Assembly (NCBI GenBank): GCA_964428795.1
Contig: CAYRZL010000034.1
Location: 1-25,150 of the forward strand
Length of the DNA stretch: 25,150 nucleotides
Reading direction: 5' to 3'
Source of the DNA: CAYRZL01 sp964428795
GTDB lineage: Bacteria > Bacillota > Clostridia > Lachnospirales > Lachnospiraceae
How positions within the stretch are numbered: the stretch's first letter is position 1; every line of letters starts with the position of its first letter. A program made the translations under genes and the position numbers. This document shows, in pieces, positions 6,962-14,696 of the stretch. The notes under the pieces were generated by a model. It saw only the letters and a list, made by a program, of their open reading frames with translations. It searched no databases and was not told the origin of the DNA.

Positions 6962-6979
6962 AATAATAAATTTATTATT
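6962..6979. promoter_or_regulatory. Perfect 18-bp palindrome, candidate operator of the importer operon
   Basis: AATAATAAATTTATTATT is a perfect palindrome centred at 6970/6971 and overlaps the first two bases of the -35 box at 6978. Its core ATAAATTTAT recurs at 4759-4768 in the thuA/reductase divergent region. A further 7-bp inverted pair (TATTATT 6973-6979, AATAATA 6984-6990) brackets the -35 box. The position fits repression by steric block, most simply by the neighbouring GntR-family protein. Confidence 0.55.
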
Positions 6980-7007
6980 GACAAATAATAGATGTAACGT
7001 GTATATT
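6978..7007 (+). promoter_or_regulatory. Promoter of the importer/catabolic operon
   Basis: Consensus TTGACA (6978-6983), an 18-nt spacer, and TATATT (7002-7007). It lies 62 nt before the lipoprotein ATG at 7069 and overlaps the 18-bp palindrome. Confidence 0.7.
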
Positions 7008-7068
7008 TAAACTGGAGCATGAAAGAGGGCTTACAAATGCAAAAAATTATTTAATGAGGAGGGAAAAA

Positions 7069-9051
7069 ATGAAAAAAAGATTTTTGGCATTAGGACTGTC
7101 AGCAGCTATGGCAATAACGCTATTGGCCGGCTGCGGTTCGACCCCTGAGAGTACATCGAGCGCGGGGGATGAGAGCGCGCCGAGTGCGGCGGCTGAGGAA
7201 AAAGAAGATACAGGAAGTGAGAGCGGAGTTTTAACGGACGCTGACACTCCCAGAGAGCAGACAGTGATTCTTTCGTCATCTCAGGGAAGCGCGGCTGATA
7301 TTACTGCGTTGAATCCTTACCTGACAGACTGTGTTCCTACGCAGTGGGGGTTCCGTCAGGTGGTTTATGAGCCGCTTTGGGACGTTGATATGGCAACCGG
7401 AGAGCAGTTCCCGCTTCTGGCGGAAGAGATGGCCGAGGCTTTGGATGATACATATACGTCGTTCAGAGTAAAACTGCGCGAGGGTGTTACATGGTCTGAC
7501 GGAGAACCGTTTACCGCAGATGATGTTGTCTTTACTGCGGAAATGCTTTTGAATTCTGATACGATTACTTATGCGGCGTCATTCAAGAACACGGTTAAGA
7601 GCGTGACAAAAGAGGACGACTATAACGTAATTATTGAGACAAACGCTGCGGAGAGAAAGCTGGAGTCTGTATTGGGAAATTCATCCACAGACTGGAACTT
7701 TAAAATACTTCCGAAACACATTTGGGAAAACGAAGATCCGGAAGCATTCAAAAATGAAGGATGCGTTTCCACGGGACCATATGTGCTGAAAGGCGCTGAC
7801 ACAAACGGTAACTGGTTCCTGTTTGAAAAGAGGTCTGACTGGGATTGCAGCGCTACGGGTATTGTAGCGGGAGAGCCGGCGCCTCAGTATCTTCTCTGGG
7901 AGTATTTCGGAACCGTTGATAAACAGATCATGGCGGCGGTGAACGGAAACTGTGATATCATCAGTAATTCCATGACGCTGGATGAGCTCAGTGTCCTGAC
8001 TTCGGCTTCAGATGAAGTCAGCACATGGGATGACGCATATCCGTTCAACCTGCAGCTGAGCAATATTGAAGGTATCTCGTTCAACTGCAGCGAGGCTCCG
8101 TTTGATGAGACAGATGTTCGCTGGGCGCTCACCCTTTCTCTTAATATGCAGAGCATAACGCTGGCAATGGATCAGGGATCCTTTAAGGTTTCCCCGATAG
8201 CGATCGGATGCTCCGATTCAATTATGGAGCGTTATCAGTATCCTATGGAAGACTGGCTTGGAGAATTTGCTCTTTCAGACGGATACAAGCCCTTCGATCC
8301 CGACTATGCGGCAAATATGCTTGCTTATCTTGAAGCGCAGGGCGTAGAAGGACTTCCTTCCGCAGAAGATGCAGAAAATGCTTTTGGCATTGGCTGGTGG
8401 AAATTCGATGTGGAAGAAGCTGAGAGTCTGCTGCTTTCCTGCGGATTCACAAAAGACAGCGAAGGTATGTGGCTGAAACCGGATGGAAGCGCATTCCAGA
8501 TTACGTTAGCGGTAAATTCTGGTGTTGCGAGAGAGCTGAAGATGGCATATGCGGCAGTTCAGTGCTGGAAGGATTTCGGTATTGACGCGGCGGTTCAGGA
8601 AGCAGACGCAGCCTCCATTAAGACGATCCAGTCCGAAGGCTCCGCTGATTGCTGGATCGGAACTCCGAATGTTTCTCCGGTTAACGATTTGACATCAACA
8701 CTTCGTAAGTGGTCAAGCAGCAATATTGTCGCAACAGGCGAGACGTCTCCTCTCGGCGCGGACAATGGATCCAACTGCCGCTGGGCAAATGAAAACGTGG
8801 ACGAGATTGTAGGCCAGATGGCAGCGCTTTCTTCCGATGATCCTCAGGTTGAATCACTTGCGATCGACTTCTTCAAGGAAGTTGTCACAGACTGCCCGAT
8901 GATCACGATGGTTGGTCTGAATGCACAGAATCCGTGTATGACTACATACTGGACCGGCTGGGCAGAAAAAGACAGCGGCAACACATATGCTTATAAGCAT
9001 TTTGTGGGCGGATATTTGAAATATATGCTTACAGAGATTGAGGCTAAGTAA
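7069..9051 (+). CDS. ABC transporter substrate-binding lipoprotein (SBP_bac_5, peptide/oligosaccharide type)
   Basis: A 660-residue extracytoplasmic receptor for an Opp/Dpp-type importer. The lipoprotein signal peptide is clear: KKR, a hydrophobic core, then LLAGC with the lipid-modified Cys22. A low-complexity Ser/Ala/Glu linker (about 23-60) follows, then a family 5 binding fold beginning near TALNPYL and TQWGFRQVVYEPLWD, with WSDGEPFTADDVVFTAEML and STGPYVLK typical of the family. It is longer than most peptide receptors (about 530), which is common among receptors that carry oligosaccharides or glycosides. An ATG at 7054 is in frame, but GAGGAGGG lies between the two, so 7069 is chosen. 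First gene of the plus-strand operon. Ligand not deducible; context suggests a sugar-derived compound rather than peptide. Confidence 0.9.
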   Translation: MKKRFLALGLSAAMAITLLAGCGSTPESTSSAGDESAPSAAAEEKEDTGSESGVLTDADTPREQTVILSSSQGSAADITALNPYLTDCVPTQWGFRQVVYEPLWDVDMATGEQFPLLAEEMAEALDDTYTSFRVKLREGVTWSDGEPFTADDVVFTAEMLLNSDTITYAASFKNTVKSVTKEDDYNVIIETNAAERKLESVLGNSSTDWNFKILPKHIWENEDPEAFKNEGCVSTGPYVLKGADTNGNWFLFEKRSDWDCSATGIVAGEPAPQYLLWEYFGTVDKQIMAAVNGNCDIISNSMTLDELSVLTSASDEVSTWDDAYPFNLQLSNIEGISFNCSEAPFDETDVRWALTLSLNMQSITLAMDQGSFKVSPIAIGCSDSIMERYQYPMEDWLGEFALSDGYKPFDPDYAANMLAYLEAQGVEGLPSAEDAENAFGIGWWKFDVEEAESLLLSCGFTKDSEGMWLKPDGSAFQITLAVNSGVARELKMAYAAVQCWKDFGIDAAVQEADAASIKTIQSEGSADCWIGTPNVSPVNDLTSTLRKWSSSNIVATGETSPLGADNGSNCRWANENVDEIVGQMAALSSDDPQVESLAIDFFKEVVTDCPMITMVGLNAQNPCMTTYWTGWAEKDSGNTYAYKHFVGGYLKYMLTEIEAK

Positions 9052-9076
9052 TGTAATCTTTTTTGCCAAGTATGCG

Positions 9077-9112
9077 AAGGGGGCTGTAGGGAAATAGACA
9101 GCCCCCTTTCAC
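9077..9112 (+). terminator. GC-rich hairpin between receptor and permease genes
   Basis: AAGGGGGCTGT (9077-9087) pairs perfectly with ACAGCCCCCTT (9098-9108) around a 10-nt loop. Only TTTC follows, so it is more likely a partial terminator or an mRNA-stabilising/processing element that lets the receptor be made in excess over the permease genes that start at 9137. Confidence 0.55.
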
Positions 9113-9136
9113 AGAGATAAGTAAAGGGATAGTTGT

Positions 9137-10132
9137 ATGAATTTTTTGAAATATTTTGTGAAACGTACAATCGTTTTGATACTAATTATTTTTATTGGAA
9201 TGACGATCGTGTTTTTTATCACGCGCGCAATGCCCACCGACCCCATCGAAAGTGCATTGGCATCTATGATGGGTGAATCCGGTCAGTATGATGCTGCGGC
9301 ATTGGAGGAAATGCGTCATATTTTAGCCCAGAATTATGGTCTGGAAGGAACCCTGGGGGAACAGTATGTAAGTTTTCTGGGTCGTGCGATAACCTTTGAT
9401 TTCGGTCCGTCCTTTACCTATTACCCCACATCTGTAAATACTTTGATCGGAAAGGCTCTGCCATGGACCATGGGTCTGCTGCTGACAACGACAGTATTGT
9501 CCTGGATCATTGGTAATATTATCGGACTTTTAGCCGGATTCAGACCGGAAAAAGCCTCGTCAAAAATTCTGGAGGGGGTTTCTACCGTCCTGTATCCTAT
9601 TCCGTATTATATTTTAGCTTTGTTTCTGATCATGCTTTTTGCATATATCATTCCTGTCTTCCCACTTACAACAAATGTAAAAGGTGATCTGCTTTCTCTG
9701 CGCTGGATAGGAAGTATAATATATAATTCCTTCCTTCCCGCATTGTCCCTGATCCTGGTAGGTCTCGGATGGTGGGTGCTCAGTATGAGAACGCTTGTGT
9801 TAGATGTAAAAAAGGAAGACTATGTTGAATTTGCAAAATTAAAAGGACTGAAAAAGAGGAGGATCATGTGGAGTTATGTAACACCAAATGTTATGCTTCC
9901 GCAGGTTACTGCTCTGGGACTTCAGATAGGAAAAATCTTTTCCGGTTCTATTATTGTAGAGGTGCTTTTTGCATACCCGGGAATTGGAACTTTGTTATAT
10001 AACAGTGTTTTGCAGGCAGATTACAATCTGATCATGGGAACGATCACAACTTCCATTATTGCCGTAGCTGTGGCGACCTGGGTTATAGATTTGATCTATC
10101 CTCTGCTGGATCCTCGGATTCGCTACAGTTAA
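9137..10132 (+). CDS. ABC transporter permease, DppB/OppB type
   Basis: A 331-residue inner-membrane permease subunit with an N-terminal transmembrane helix (KRTIVLILIIFIGMTIVFFI), an extracellular stretch of about 70 residues, and five further membrane segments. The family's N-terminal pattern ITRAMPTDPIES (28-39) is present. The cytoplasmic EAA loop that contacts the ATPase is visible as EFAKLKGLKKRRIMWSYVTPN, followed by a GxxxxGSIIVEVLFAYPGIG segment typical of DppB. It pairs with the next gene to form the channel. The RBS is AAAGGGA, and the start at 9137 gives a normal N-terminus. It follows the receptor gene by 85 bp with a hairpin between them. Confidence 0.92.
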   Translation: MNFLKYFVKRTIVLILIIFIGMTIVFFITRAMPTDPIESALASMMGESGQYDAAALEEMRHILAQNYGLEGTLGEQYVSFLGRAITFDFGPSFTYYPTSVNTLIGKALPWTMGLLLTTTVLSWIIGNIIGLLAGFRPEKASSKILEGVSTVLYPIPYYILALFLIMLFAYIIPVFPLTTNVKGDLLSLRWIGSIIYNSFLPALSLILVGLGWWVLSMRTLVLDVKKEDYVEFAKLKGLKKRRIMWSYVTPNVMLPQVTALGLQIGKIFSGSIIVEVLFAYPGIGTLLYNSVLQADYNLIMGTITTSIIAVAVATWVIDLIYPLLDPRIRYS

Positions 10133-10145
10133 CAGGGGGTGCAGT

Positions 10146-10982
10146 ATGAAAATACGTTTTAAAAATTGGAATATAAGACTGAAAACGGGAGTTATCATTT
10201 TAGTTATTTGTATTTTTGTCGCATATATACTGCCTCTTTTCGGCGAATCGGAGCCTGAAGCCTGGGGAACATATTTTGCTAATTTAAAACCGAGTGCAGA
10301 GCATATTCTCGGAACAACAGGTTTGGGTCAGGATATATTCTGGCTTTTGTGTAAATCCATCCGAACATCGTTGAATATAGGACTGATGGTTGCAGTGGTG
10401 TCCACCGTAATTGGTGTAATCGTAGGACTTTTTGCAGGTATGGCAAGAGGCATATCGGATAAAGTGCTTACGCTGATCATGGACACGTTCATGGTTATTC
10501 CGCAGCTTCCTATCCTTATTCTGATCGGAAGTCTTTTGAAGGGACGGACGACCTTTGTTATTCTTGCTGCTGTAATGATCATCTTTAACTGGTCGTCACC
10601 GGCGAGAACCGTAAGGGCGCAGGCTTTATCTATAAGAGAACGGGATTTTATAGATACCGCAAGGTTTTCCGGAGAGAAAAAGACAAAGATCATCTTTAAA
10701 GAAATGCTCCCGTACATGGTGAGCTGGTCAGTTGCAAGATTCATAAATAATATATTGCTTACAATACAGACGGAATCCAGTCTTGCGGTTATTGGTATGT
10801 CAAATGCATCATGGGCAACGCTGGGAACAATGATCTATTGGGCTAACAACTATTCGGCTATGATGATGAAGGAATGGTATTGGATCTTATCGCCGGTTGT
10901 TGCTATGGTAGTATTATTCTTTGGTCTTTTCATGACATTGTCGGGAATTCAGCAGTATAATTCACGAATAAGAGGTAAATAA
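10146..10982 (+). CDS. ABC transporter permease, DppC/OppC type
   Basis: A 278-residue permease partner of the preceding gene. After a short basic N-terminus and the first membrane helix (GVIILVICIFVAYILPLF) comes the DppC-typical segment HILGTTGLGQDIFWLLCKSIRTSLNIG (here the usual GTDxxGRD reads GTTGLGQD). The EAA loop is DFIDTARFSGEKKTKIIFKEMLPYM. Five to six membrane segments in total. RBS AGGGGGT, 13 bp after the DppB stop, and the stop is 1 bp before the next ATG, so the genes are tightly coupled. Together with the DppB-like protein it forms the translocation path for whatever the lipoprotein binds. Confidence 0.92.
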   Translation: MKIRFKNWNIRLKTGVIILVICIFVAYILPLFGESEPEAWGTYFANLKPSAEHILGTTGLGQDIFWLLCKSIRTSLNIGLMVAVVSTVIGVIVGLFAGMARGISDKVLTLIMDTFMVIPQLPILILIGSLLKGRTTFVILAAVMIIFNWSSPARTVRAQALSIRERDFIDTARFSGEKKTKIIFKEMLPYMVSWSVARFINNILLTIQTESSLAVIGMSNASWATLGTMIYWANNYSAMMMKEWYWILSPVVAMVVLFFGLFMTLSGIQQYNSRIRGK

Positions 10983-10983
10983 C

Positions 10984-11985
10984 ATGTTAAAACTGAACCA
11001 TGTAAGTGCACGGTACGACGTGCTGGACGGTTATGTGAACGCTGTAAATGACATAACATTTACTTTAAAAGATAATGAAATTCTGGGAATAGCCGGTGAG
11101 TCCGGCTGCGGAAAGTCATCTCTTCTGAAGGTTATGTATGATCTTATTGAGTACCCCCTTGAGATTTCGGAAGGAGCTGTGGAGCTTGTTACGAAACAGG
11201 GTGAAAAAACGGTAACTTACAAATCCGGTGAAATACAGCATCGAAGATGGCATGAAATTGCGTATGTTCCGCAGGGCGCCATGCATGTTATGAATCCGGT
11301 GAAAAAAATAGGTCCGCAGTTTTATGACACATTAAATCGTGATAACAAGTTGACACAAAAAGAACTGAAAGAGAAGATTATTTCTTATCTCGGTGAGCTG
11401 GGACTCAGTCCGGAGGTGCTAGATTCTTACCCGCATCAGCTAAGCGGCGGTATGAAACAGCGTGTCATGATAGCTCTGGCAACTGTGCAGCGCCCGGATA
11501 TTGTGCTGGCGGATGAGCCCACAACAGCGCTTGATGTAGTTGTACAGCGTGAAATATTGACTATGATCTCAGAGGTTCAAAAGAGATATGGAAATTCCAT
11601 CGTAATCGTTTCGCACGATCTGGGTGTACATTATCAGATTACGGACAGGCTTGGAATCATGTATGCGGGCGAGCTGATTGAAATCGGACCTACGGACCGG
11701 CTTTTCGAGGCGCCTGCACATCCATATACGAAGATGCTTGTCAATGCATTGCCAAGGATCGGTGACCTGAGCCAGAAAGAAGGTATTCCGGGAACGCCTC
11801 CGGGACTGCGCAATCCGCCGCCGGGATGCAGATTTGCAGCAAGATGTCCTCAGGCATGTGATCTTTGCAGAACAACAAAACCGAACCGCTATCAAATAGG
11901 GGAGGATCATGCGGCATGCTGCCATCTGTTAGAGGGAAAGTATCCTTTGGCAACTGATGATAAGGAGGTAAAGGACAGTGAGTGA
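10984..11985 (+). CDS. ABC transporter ATP-binding protein, DppD/OppD type
   Basis: A 333-residue ATPase subunit. Walker A is GESGCGKSS (38-46), the signature motif is QLSGGMKQRVMIALA, Walker B is IVLADEPTTALD, and the switch His lies in IVSHDLG. The C-terminal oligopeptide/dipeptide domain is present, with HPYTKMLVNALP, GTPPGLRNPPPGCRFAARC and several Cys (CRFAARCPQACDLC) that bind an Fe-S cluster in some characterised members. RBS AAGAGG. It overlaps the following ATPase gene by 8 bp. It provides one of the two nucleotide-binding sites of the importer. Confidence 0.93.
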   Translation: MLKLNHVSARYDVLDGYVNAVNDITFTLKDNEILGIAGESGCGKSSLLKVMYDLIEYPLEISEGAVELVTKQGEKTVTYKSGEIQHRRWHEIAYVPQGAMHVMNPVKKIGPQFYDTLNRDNKLTQKELKEKIISYLGELGLSPEVLDSYPHQLSGGMKQRVMIALATVQRPDIVLADEPTTALDVVVQREILTMISEVQKRYGNSIVIVSHDLGVHYQITDRLGIMYAGELIEIGPTDRLFEAPAHPYTKMLVNALPRIGDLSQKEGIPGTPPGLRNPPPGCRFAARCPQACDLCRTTKPNRYQIGEDHAACCHLLEGKYPLATDDKEVKDSE

Positions 11986-12955
11986 ATATTTATTGGAAAT
12001 AGACGATCTGTGTAAAAAATTCCGACTTGGCAGTATGCTCTTTGGAAAAACGATAAAAGCAGTAGATCATGTTACGATCAGATTGCCGAAAGAGGAACCA
12101 TGGATACTGAGTATTGTCGGTGAGTCCGGAAGCGGAAAGACAACTCTTGCAAGAATGGTTTTGGGGTTGCTGGAAAAATCATCGGGAGAGATAAAGATTG
12201 ATGGAAAGACGTTAAAAGAATTCGACAAAAATGAATTTTATAAGTTTGTTCAGCCTATTTTCCAGAACCCGTTTTCTTCCTTCAGTGCAATGAAAAAAGT
12301 GGATACATATTTGTATGAAACTGCAAAAAACATTGCGGAGTATAAGACGAAGGAGGAGGCAGATAAACGAATCTCGGAAGTGCTTGCGTCGGTAGGTATC
12401 GATTTTGAAATGATAAAAGGGAAATACCCCAATCAGTTTTCGGGAGGAGAGCTTCAGCGTATCTCCATCGCCAGAGCACTTATTCCGAGACCGAAGATCA
12501 TTATAGCCGACGAGCCGGTGGCGATGATCGATGCATCCCTGAGGATGAACGTTGTCAATATCTTTAAAAAGCTGAAAGAAGAAGTCGGAGTAAGTTTTAT
12601 TTATATTACGCACGATCTTTCTACTGCATATTATGTCAGCGATTATATAGCAACGATGTATAAAGGAAATCTGATCGAATATGGCAGCGGCAAGCAGGTT
12701 CTTGAAACACCCCTTCATCCTTATACGGAGCTTTTGCTGGATTCCATACCCAAAGTGGGACAGAAGTGGGAAAAGAGAAACAAAGGAAAAACTTTAGGCG
12801 GAGACGATTATGCAAAAGCTGTCTGCAGGTTTGCAGAGAGATGTCCTTATGCAGAAGCCAGATGCAAAGAAAGAGTGCCTGATTTTTATGAGATGGGTGA
12901 TGGCCATAAGGTACTTTGCCACAAATATGAAAGCAATATGGAGGAGACGATATGA
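11978..12955 (+). CDS. ABC transporter ATP-binding protein, DppF/OppF type
   Basis: A 325-residue second ATPase subunit. The start is GTG at 11978, supported by AAGGAGG nine bases upstream; the gene overlaps dppD-like by 8 bp. Walker A is GESGSGKTT (48-56), the signature is QFSGGELQRISIARAL, Walker B is IIIADEPVAMID, and the switch His is in YITHDLST. The C-terminal domain has HPYTELLLDSIPK and the Cys-containing CRFAERCPYAEARC. The stop overlaps the ATG of the next enzyme gene (ATGA at 12952-12955), which couples import directly to the first catabolic enzyme. All five importer components are therefore intact. Confidence 0.93.
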   Translation: MSEYLLEIDDLCKKFRLGSMLFGKTIKAVDHVTIRLPKEEPWILSIVGESGSGKTTLARMVLGLLEKSSGEIKIDGKTLKEFDKNEFYKFVQPIFQNPFSSFSAMKKVDTYLYETAKNIAEYKTKEEADKRISEVLASVGIDFEMIKGKYPNQFSGGELQRISIARALIPRPKIIIADEPVAMIDASLRMNVVNIFKKLKEEVGVSFIYITHDLSTAYYVSDYIATMYKGNLIEYGSGKQVLETPLHPYTELLLDSIPKVGQKWEKRNKGKTLGGDDYAKAVCRFAERCPYAEARCKERVPDFYEMGDGHKVLCHKYESNMEETI

Positions 12956-14037
12956 GCGAAACAGTCTATAGAATAAAAAAAGAAATTTTAGAAGAATTAG
13001 CAGTAAAAACTTATGAAGCCTATGGATTGGATTCAGATGATGCAAAGATCCTGTGCAGCGCTCTGATCCGGTCTGACATGCGCGGGGTAAAAAGTCATGG
13101 ACTTGTAAGAACTCCGGATTATGTGAAATGGATTAATGACGGTACCTGGGCGAAAAAAACGGAGCCGGAAATCCTTGTGGATGCTCCCGCTGTTACCGTA
13201 ATAGACGGACATAATGGTCTGGGTCCGGTTCTGGCAAGCAGGGCTTGCGATATTGCGGTGGAGAAAGCGCGCAAATACGGTATCGCTTTTACCACTGTCA
13301 AAAACAGCAACCATTTTGGCGAGGCAGGACTTTGGTCTACCAGAATCGCAGAAAACGGAAACGACATGATCGGCTTTACCGCCACATCCACCATAGCGGT
13401 ATGTGCAGCTCCTGATTCCAGGGCAGCGGTAGTGGGAAGCAATCCGTTTTCCTTCGCTGCTCCGTCGGGAAGCTATACCCCGGTATGCCTGGATGTGGCA
13501 TGCGGCGCAATGGCAGCAGGCAAGATCTTTGCATACAGACGTGCGGGTGAGCCTCTTCCGGAGAAGGCGTTTATCGGACCGGACGGAAATTATATTACGG
13601 ATCCGTTTAAATATGACATTACGGAATACATTATGGCTCCCTTTGCAGGTCACAAGGGATTCGGACTTGCAGTTATTATGGAAGCGATGACTTCATTTGT
13701 CAGCGGCGGACATTTCCAGGGATATAACTATCAGCCGGGGGAAAAGCAGGAAAAATCGAGCCAGTCCTTTATGGCTGTAAATATAGGAGCGTTTACAGAT
13801 CCTGAAATTTATAAAAAGAAGATGGACCAGTATATTGAGTATATGCATGCACAGCCTGCCCGCACTGAAAACGGAAAAATTCTCTATCCCGGAGAGATTG
13901 AGGGAAACAAGGAAGCGGATGCAGCAGAAAACGGAGTTTGTGTTGCAAAAGAGATATTTGAAAATATTGCGAAACTGGCAGAGGCAAAGGGGATTGATGT
14001 GAATGCGTACAGACAGTACAATGAGTTTGAAGAATAA
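12952..14037 (+). CDS. Ldh2-family NAD(P)-dependent 2-hydroxyacid/2-keto acid dehydrogenase
   Basis: A 361-residue oxidoreductase of the malate/L-lactate dehydrogenase 2 family (related members: ureidoglycolate dehydrogenase, 2,3-diketogulonate reductase, sulfolactate dehydrogenase). It interconverts a 2-hydroxy acid and a 2-keto acid (or imine) with NAD(P). Family motifs seen are SDMRGVKSHGLVR (41-53) with catalytic His49, IDGHNGLG (84-91), VKNSNHFGEAG (116-126), GSNPFSFAAP (162-171) and GHKGFGLAVIMEAM (233-246). The N-terminal ATG overlaps the ATPase stop. It does not resemble any one characterised member closely enough for me to name the substrate. In this operon it probably reduces or oxidises a sugar-acid intermediate. 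Confidence 0.87.
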   Translation: MSETVYRIKKEILEELAVKTYEAYGLDSDDAKILCSALIRSDMRGVKSHGLVRTPDYVKWINDGTWAKKTEPEILVDAPAVTVIDGHNGLGPVLASRACDIAVEKARKYGIAFTTVKNSNHFGEAGLWSTRIAENGNDMIGFTATSTIAVCAAPDSRAAVVGSNPFSFAAPSGSYTPVCLDVACGAMAAGKIFAYRRAGEPLPEKAFIGPDGNYITDPFKYDITEYIMAPFAGHKGFGLAVIMEAMTSFVSGGHFQGYNYQPGEKQEKSSQSFMAVNIGAFTDPEIYKKKMDQYIEYMHAQPARTENGKILYPGEIEGNKEADAAENGVCVAKEIFENIAKLAEAKGIDVNAYRQYNEFEE

Positions 14038-14689
14038 AGCAGCCTTTTTCCATACGACCGTGGCTACTGTGATACCGATGAAAAAAGCCTTTGAGAAGAG
14101 GTATCCGGATGCGGAGCTGATCTCTATGCTGGATGACAGCGTATTGCCGGAGGTGCTGGCAAATCAGAATATGCCCACGAAGGAGATCATAAGGCGTCTG
14201 ATCCAGTATGGCAGGATCGCCGAAGAACAGGGGGCGTCCGTATTTGTCTGCATGTGCACGACGCTGGGTCTTGCCATAAGAAAAGCCCAGGAGGCATTGT
14301 CGATCCCGGTCATATCCATTGACGGACCGATGCTGAGAGAAGCGGTGAAAAAAGGAAAGCGGATTGCGCTTCTGATCACCTTTGCACCGACATCTAAAGT
14401 GTCAAAGGCAACTGCACAGGCATATGCTGCCGACGCGGGGACGGAAGTGACAGTGGACGTGGTTCTTGCAGAGGGCGCAAGAGAAGCATTAAATTGCGGA
14501 GACAAGGATGAGCATGACCGGTTGATCGAGGAAAAGGCAAAGGAGATAGCCGGGGATTATGACGTCATTGTGTTTGCACAGGTATCCATGACGGATGCGG
14601 CACACAGGTGCGAGGCAGCAGGGATGAATGTACTTTATGCCATGGATTCCGGAGTAGAACAGATAGAAACATATTTTGAAGGACAGTGA
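14003..14689 (+). CDS. Asp/Glu racemase (hydantoin racemase-like) superfamily protein
   Basis: A 228-residue cytoplasmic protein with the Asp/Glu racemase fold. From the start at 14003 the first catalytic-site Cys is in CMCTTLG (Cys85). At the place where two-base racemases carry the second Cys, the sequence reads VIVFAQVSMTD, so it has Ser195 or none. A classic two-Cys racemisation is therefore doubtful; single-Cys members include decarboxylases and isomerases. The start is ambiguous. ATG 14003 has AAAGGGG ten bases upstream and overlaps the previous gene by 35 bp. ATG 14021 has no RBS but gives a family-like N-terminus (SLKNKAAFFHTT). It lies between the Ldh2-family and enolase-superfamily genes and presumably acts on an acidic intermediate with a chiral carbon next to a carboxylate. 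Confidence 0.78.
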   Translation: MRTDSTMSLKNKAAFFHTTVATVIPMKKAFEKRYPDAELISMLDDSVLPEVLANQNMPTKEIIRRLIQYGRIAEEQGASVFVCMCTTLGLAIRKAQEALSIPVISIDGPMLREAVKKGKRIALLITFAPTSKVSKATAQAYAADAGTEVTVDVVLAEGAREALNCGDKDEHDRLIEEKAKEIAGDYDVIVFAQVSMTDAAHRCEAAGMNVLYAMDSGVEQIETYFEGQ

Positions 14690-14696
14690 GGAGATT

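Noticed and set aside
6990..7005. Catabolite-responsive (cre) site near the importer promoter
   Set aside because: GATGTAACGTGTAT shares a few bases with the cre consensus, but the central CG and spacing do not fit.
12212..12718. Minus-strand open frame of 168 codons opposite the DppF-like ATPase gene
   Set aside because: Antisense shadow of a complete ATPase; no motif recognised.
13033..13653. Minus-strand open frame of 206 codons opposite the Ldh2-family gene
   Set aside because: Antisense shadow of a gene with full family motifs; no RBS and no protein-like composition.
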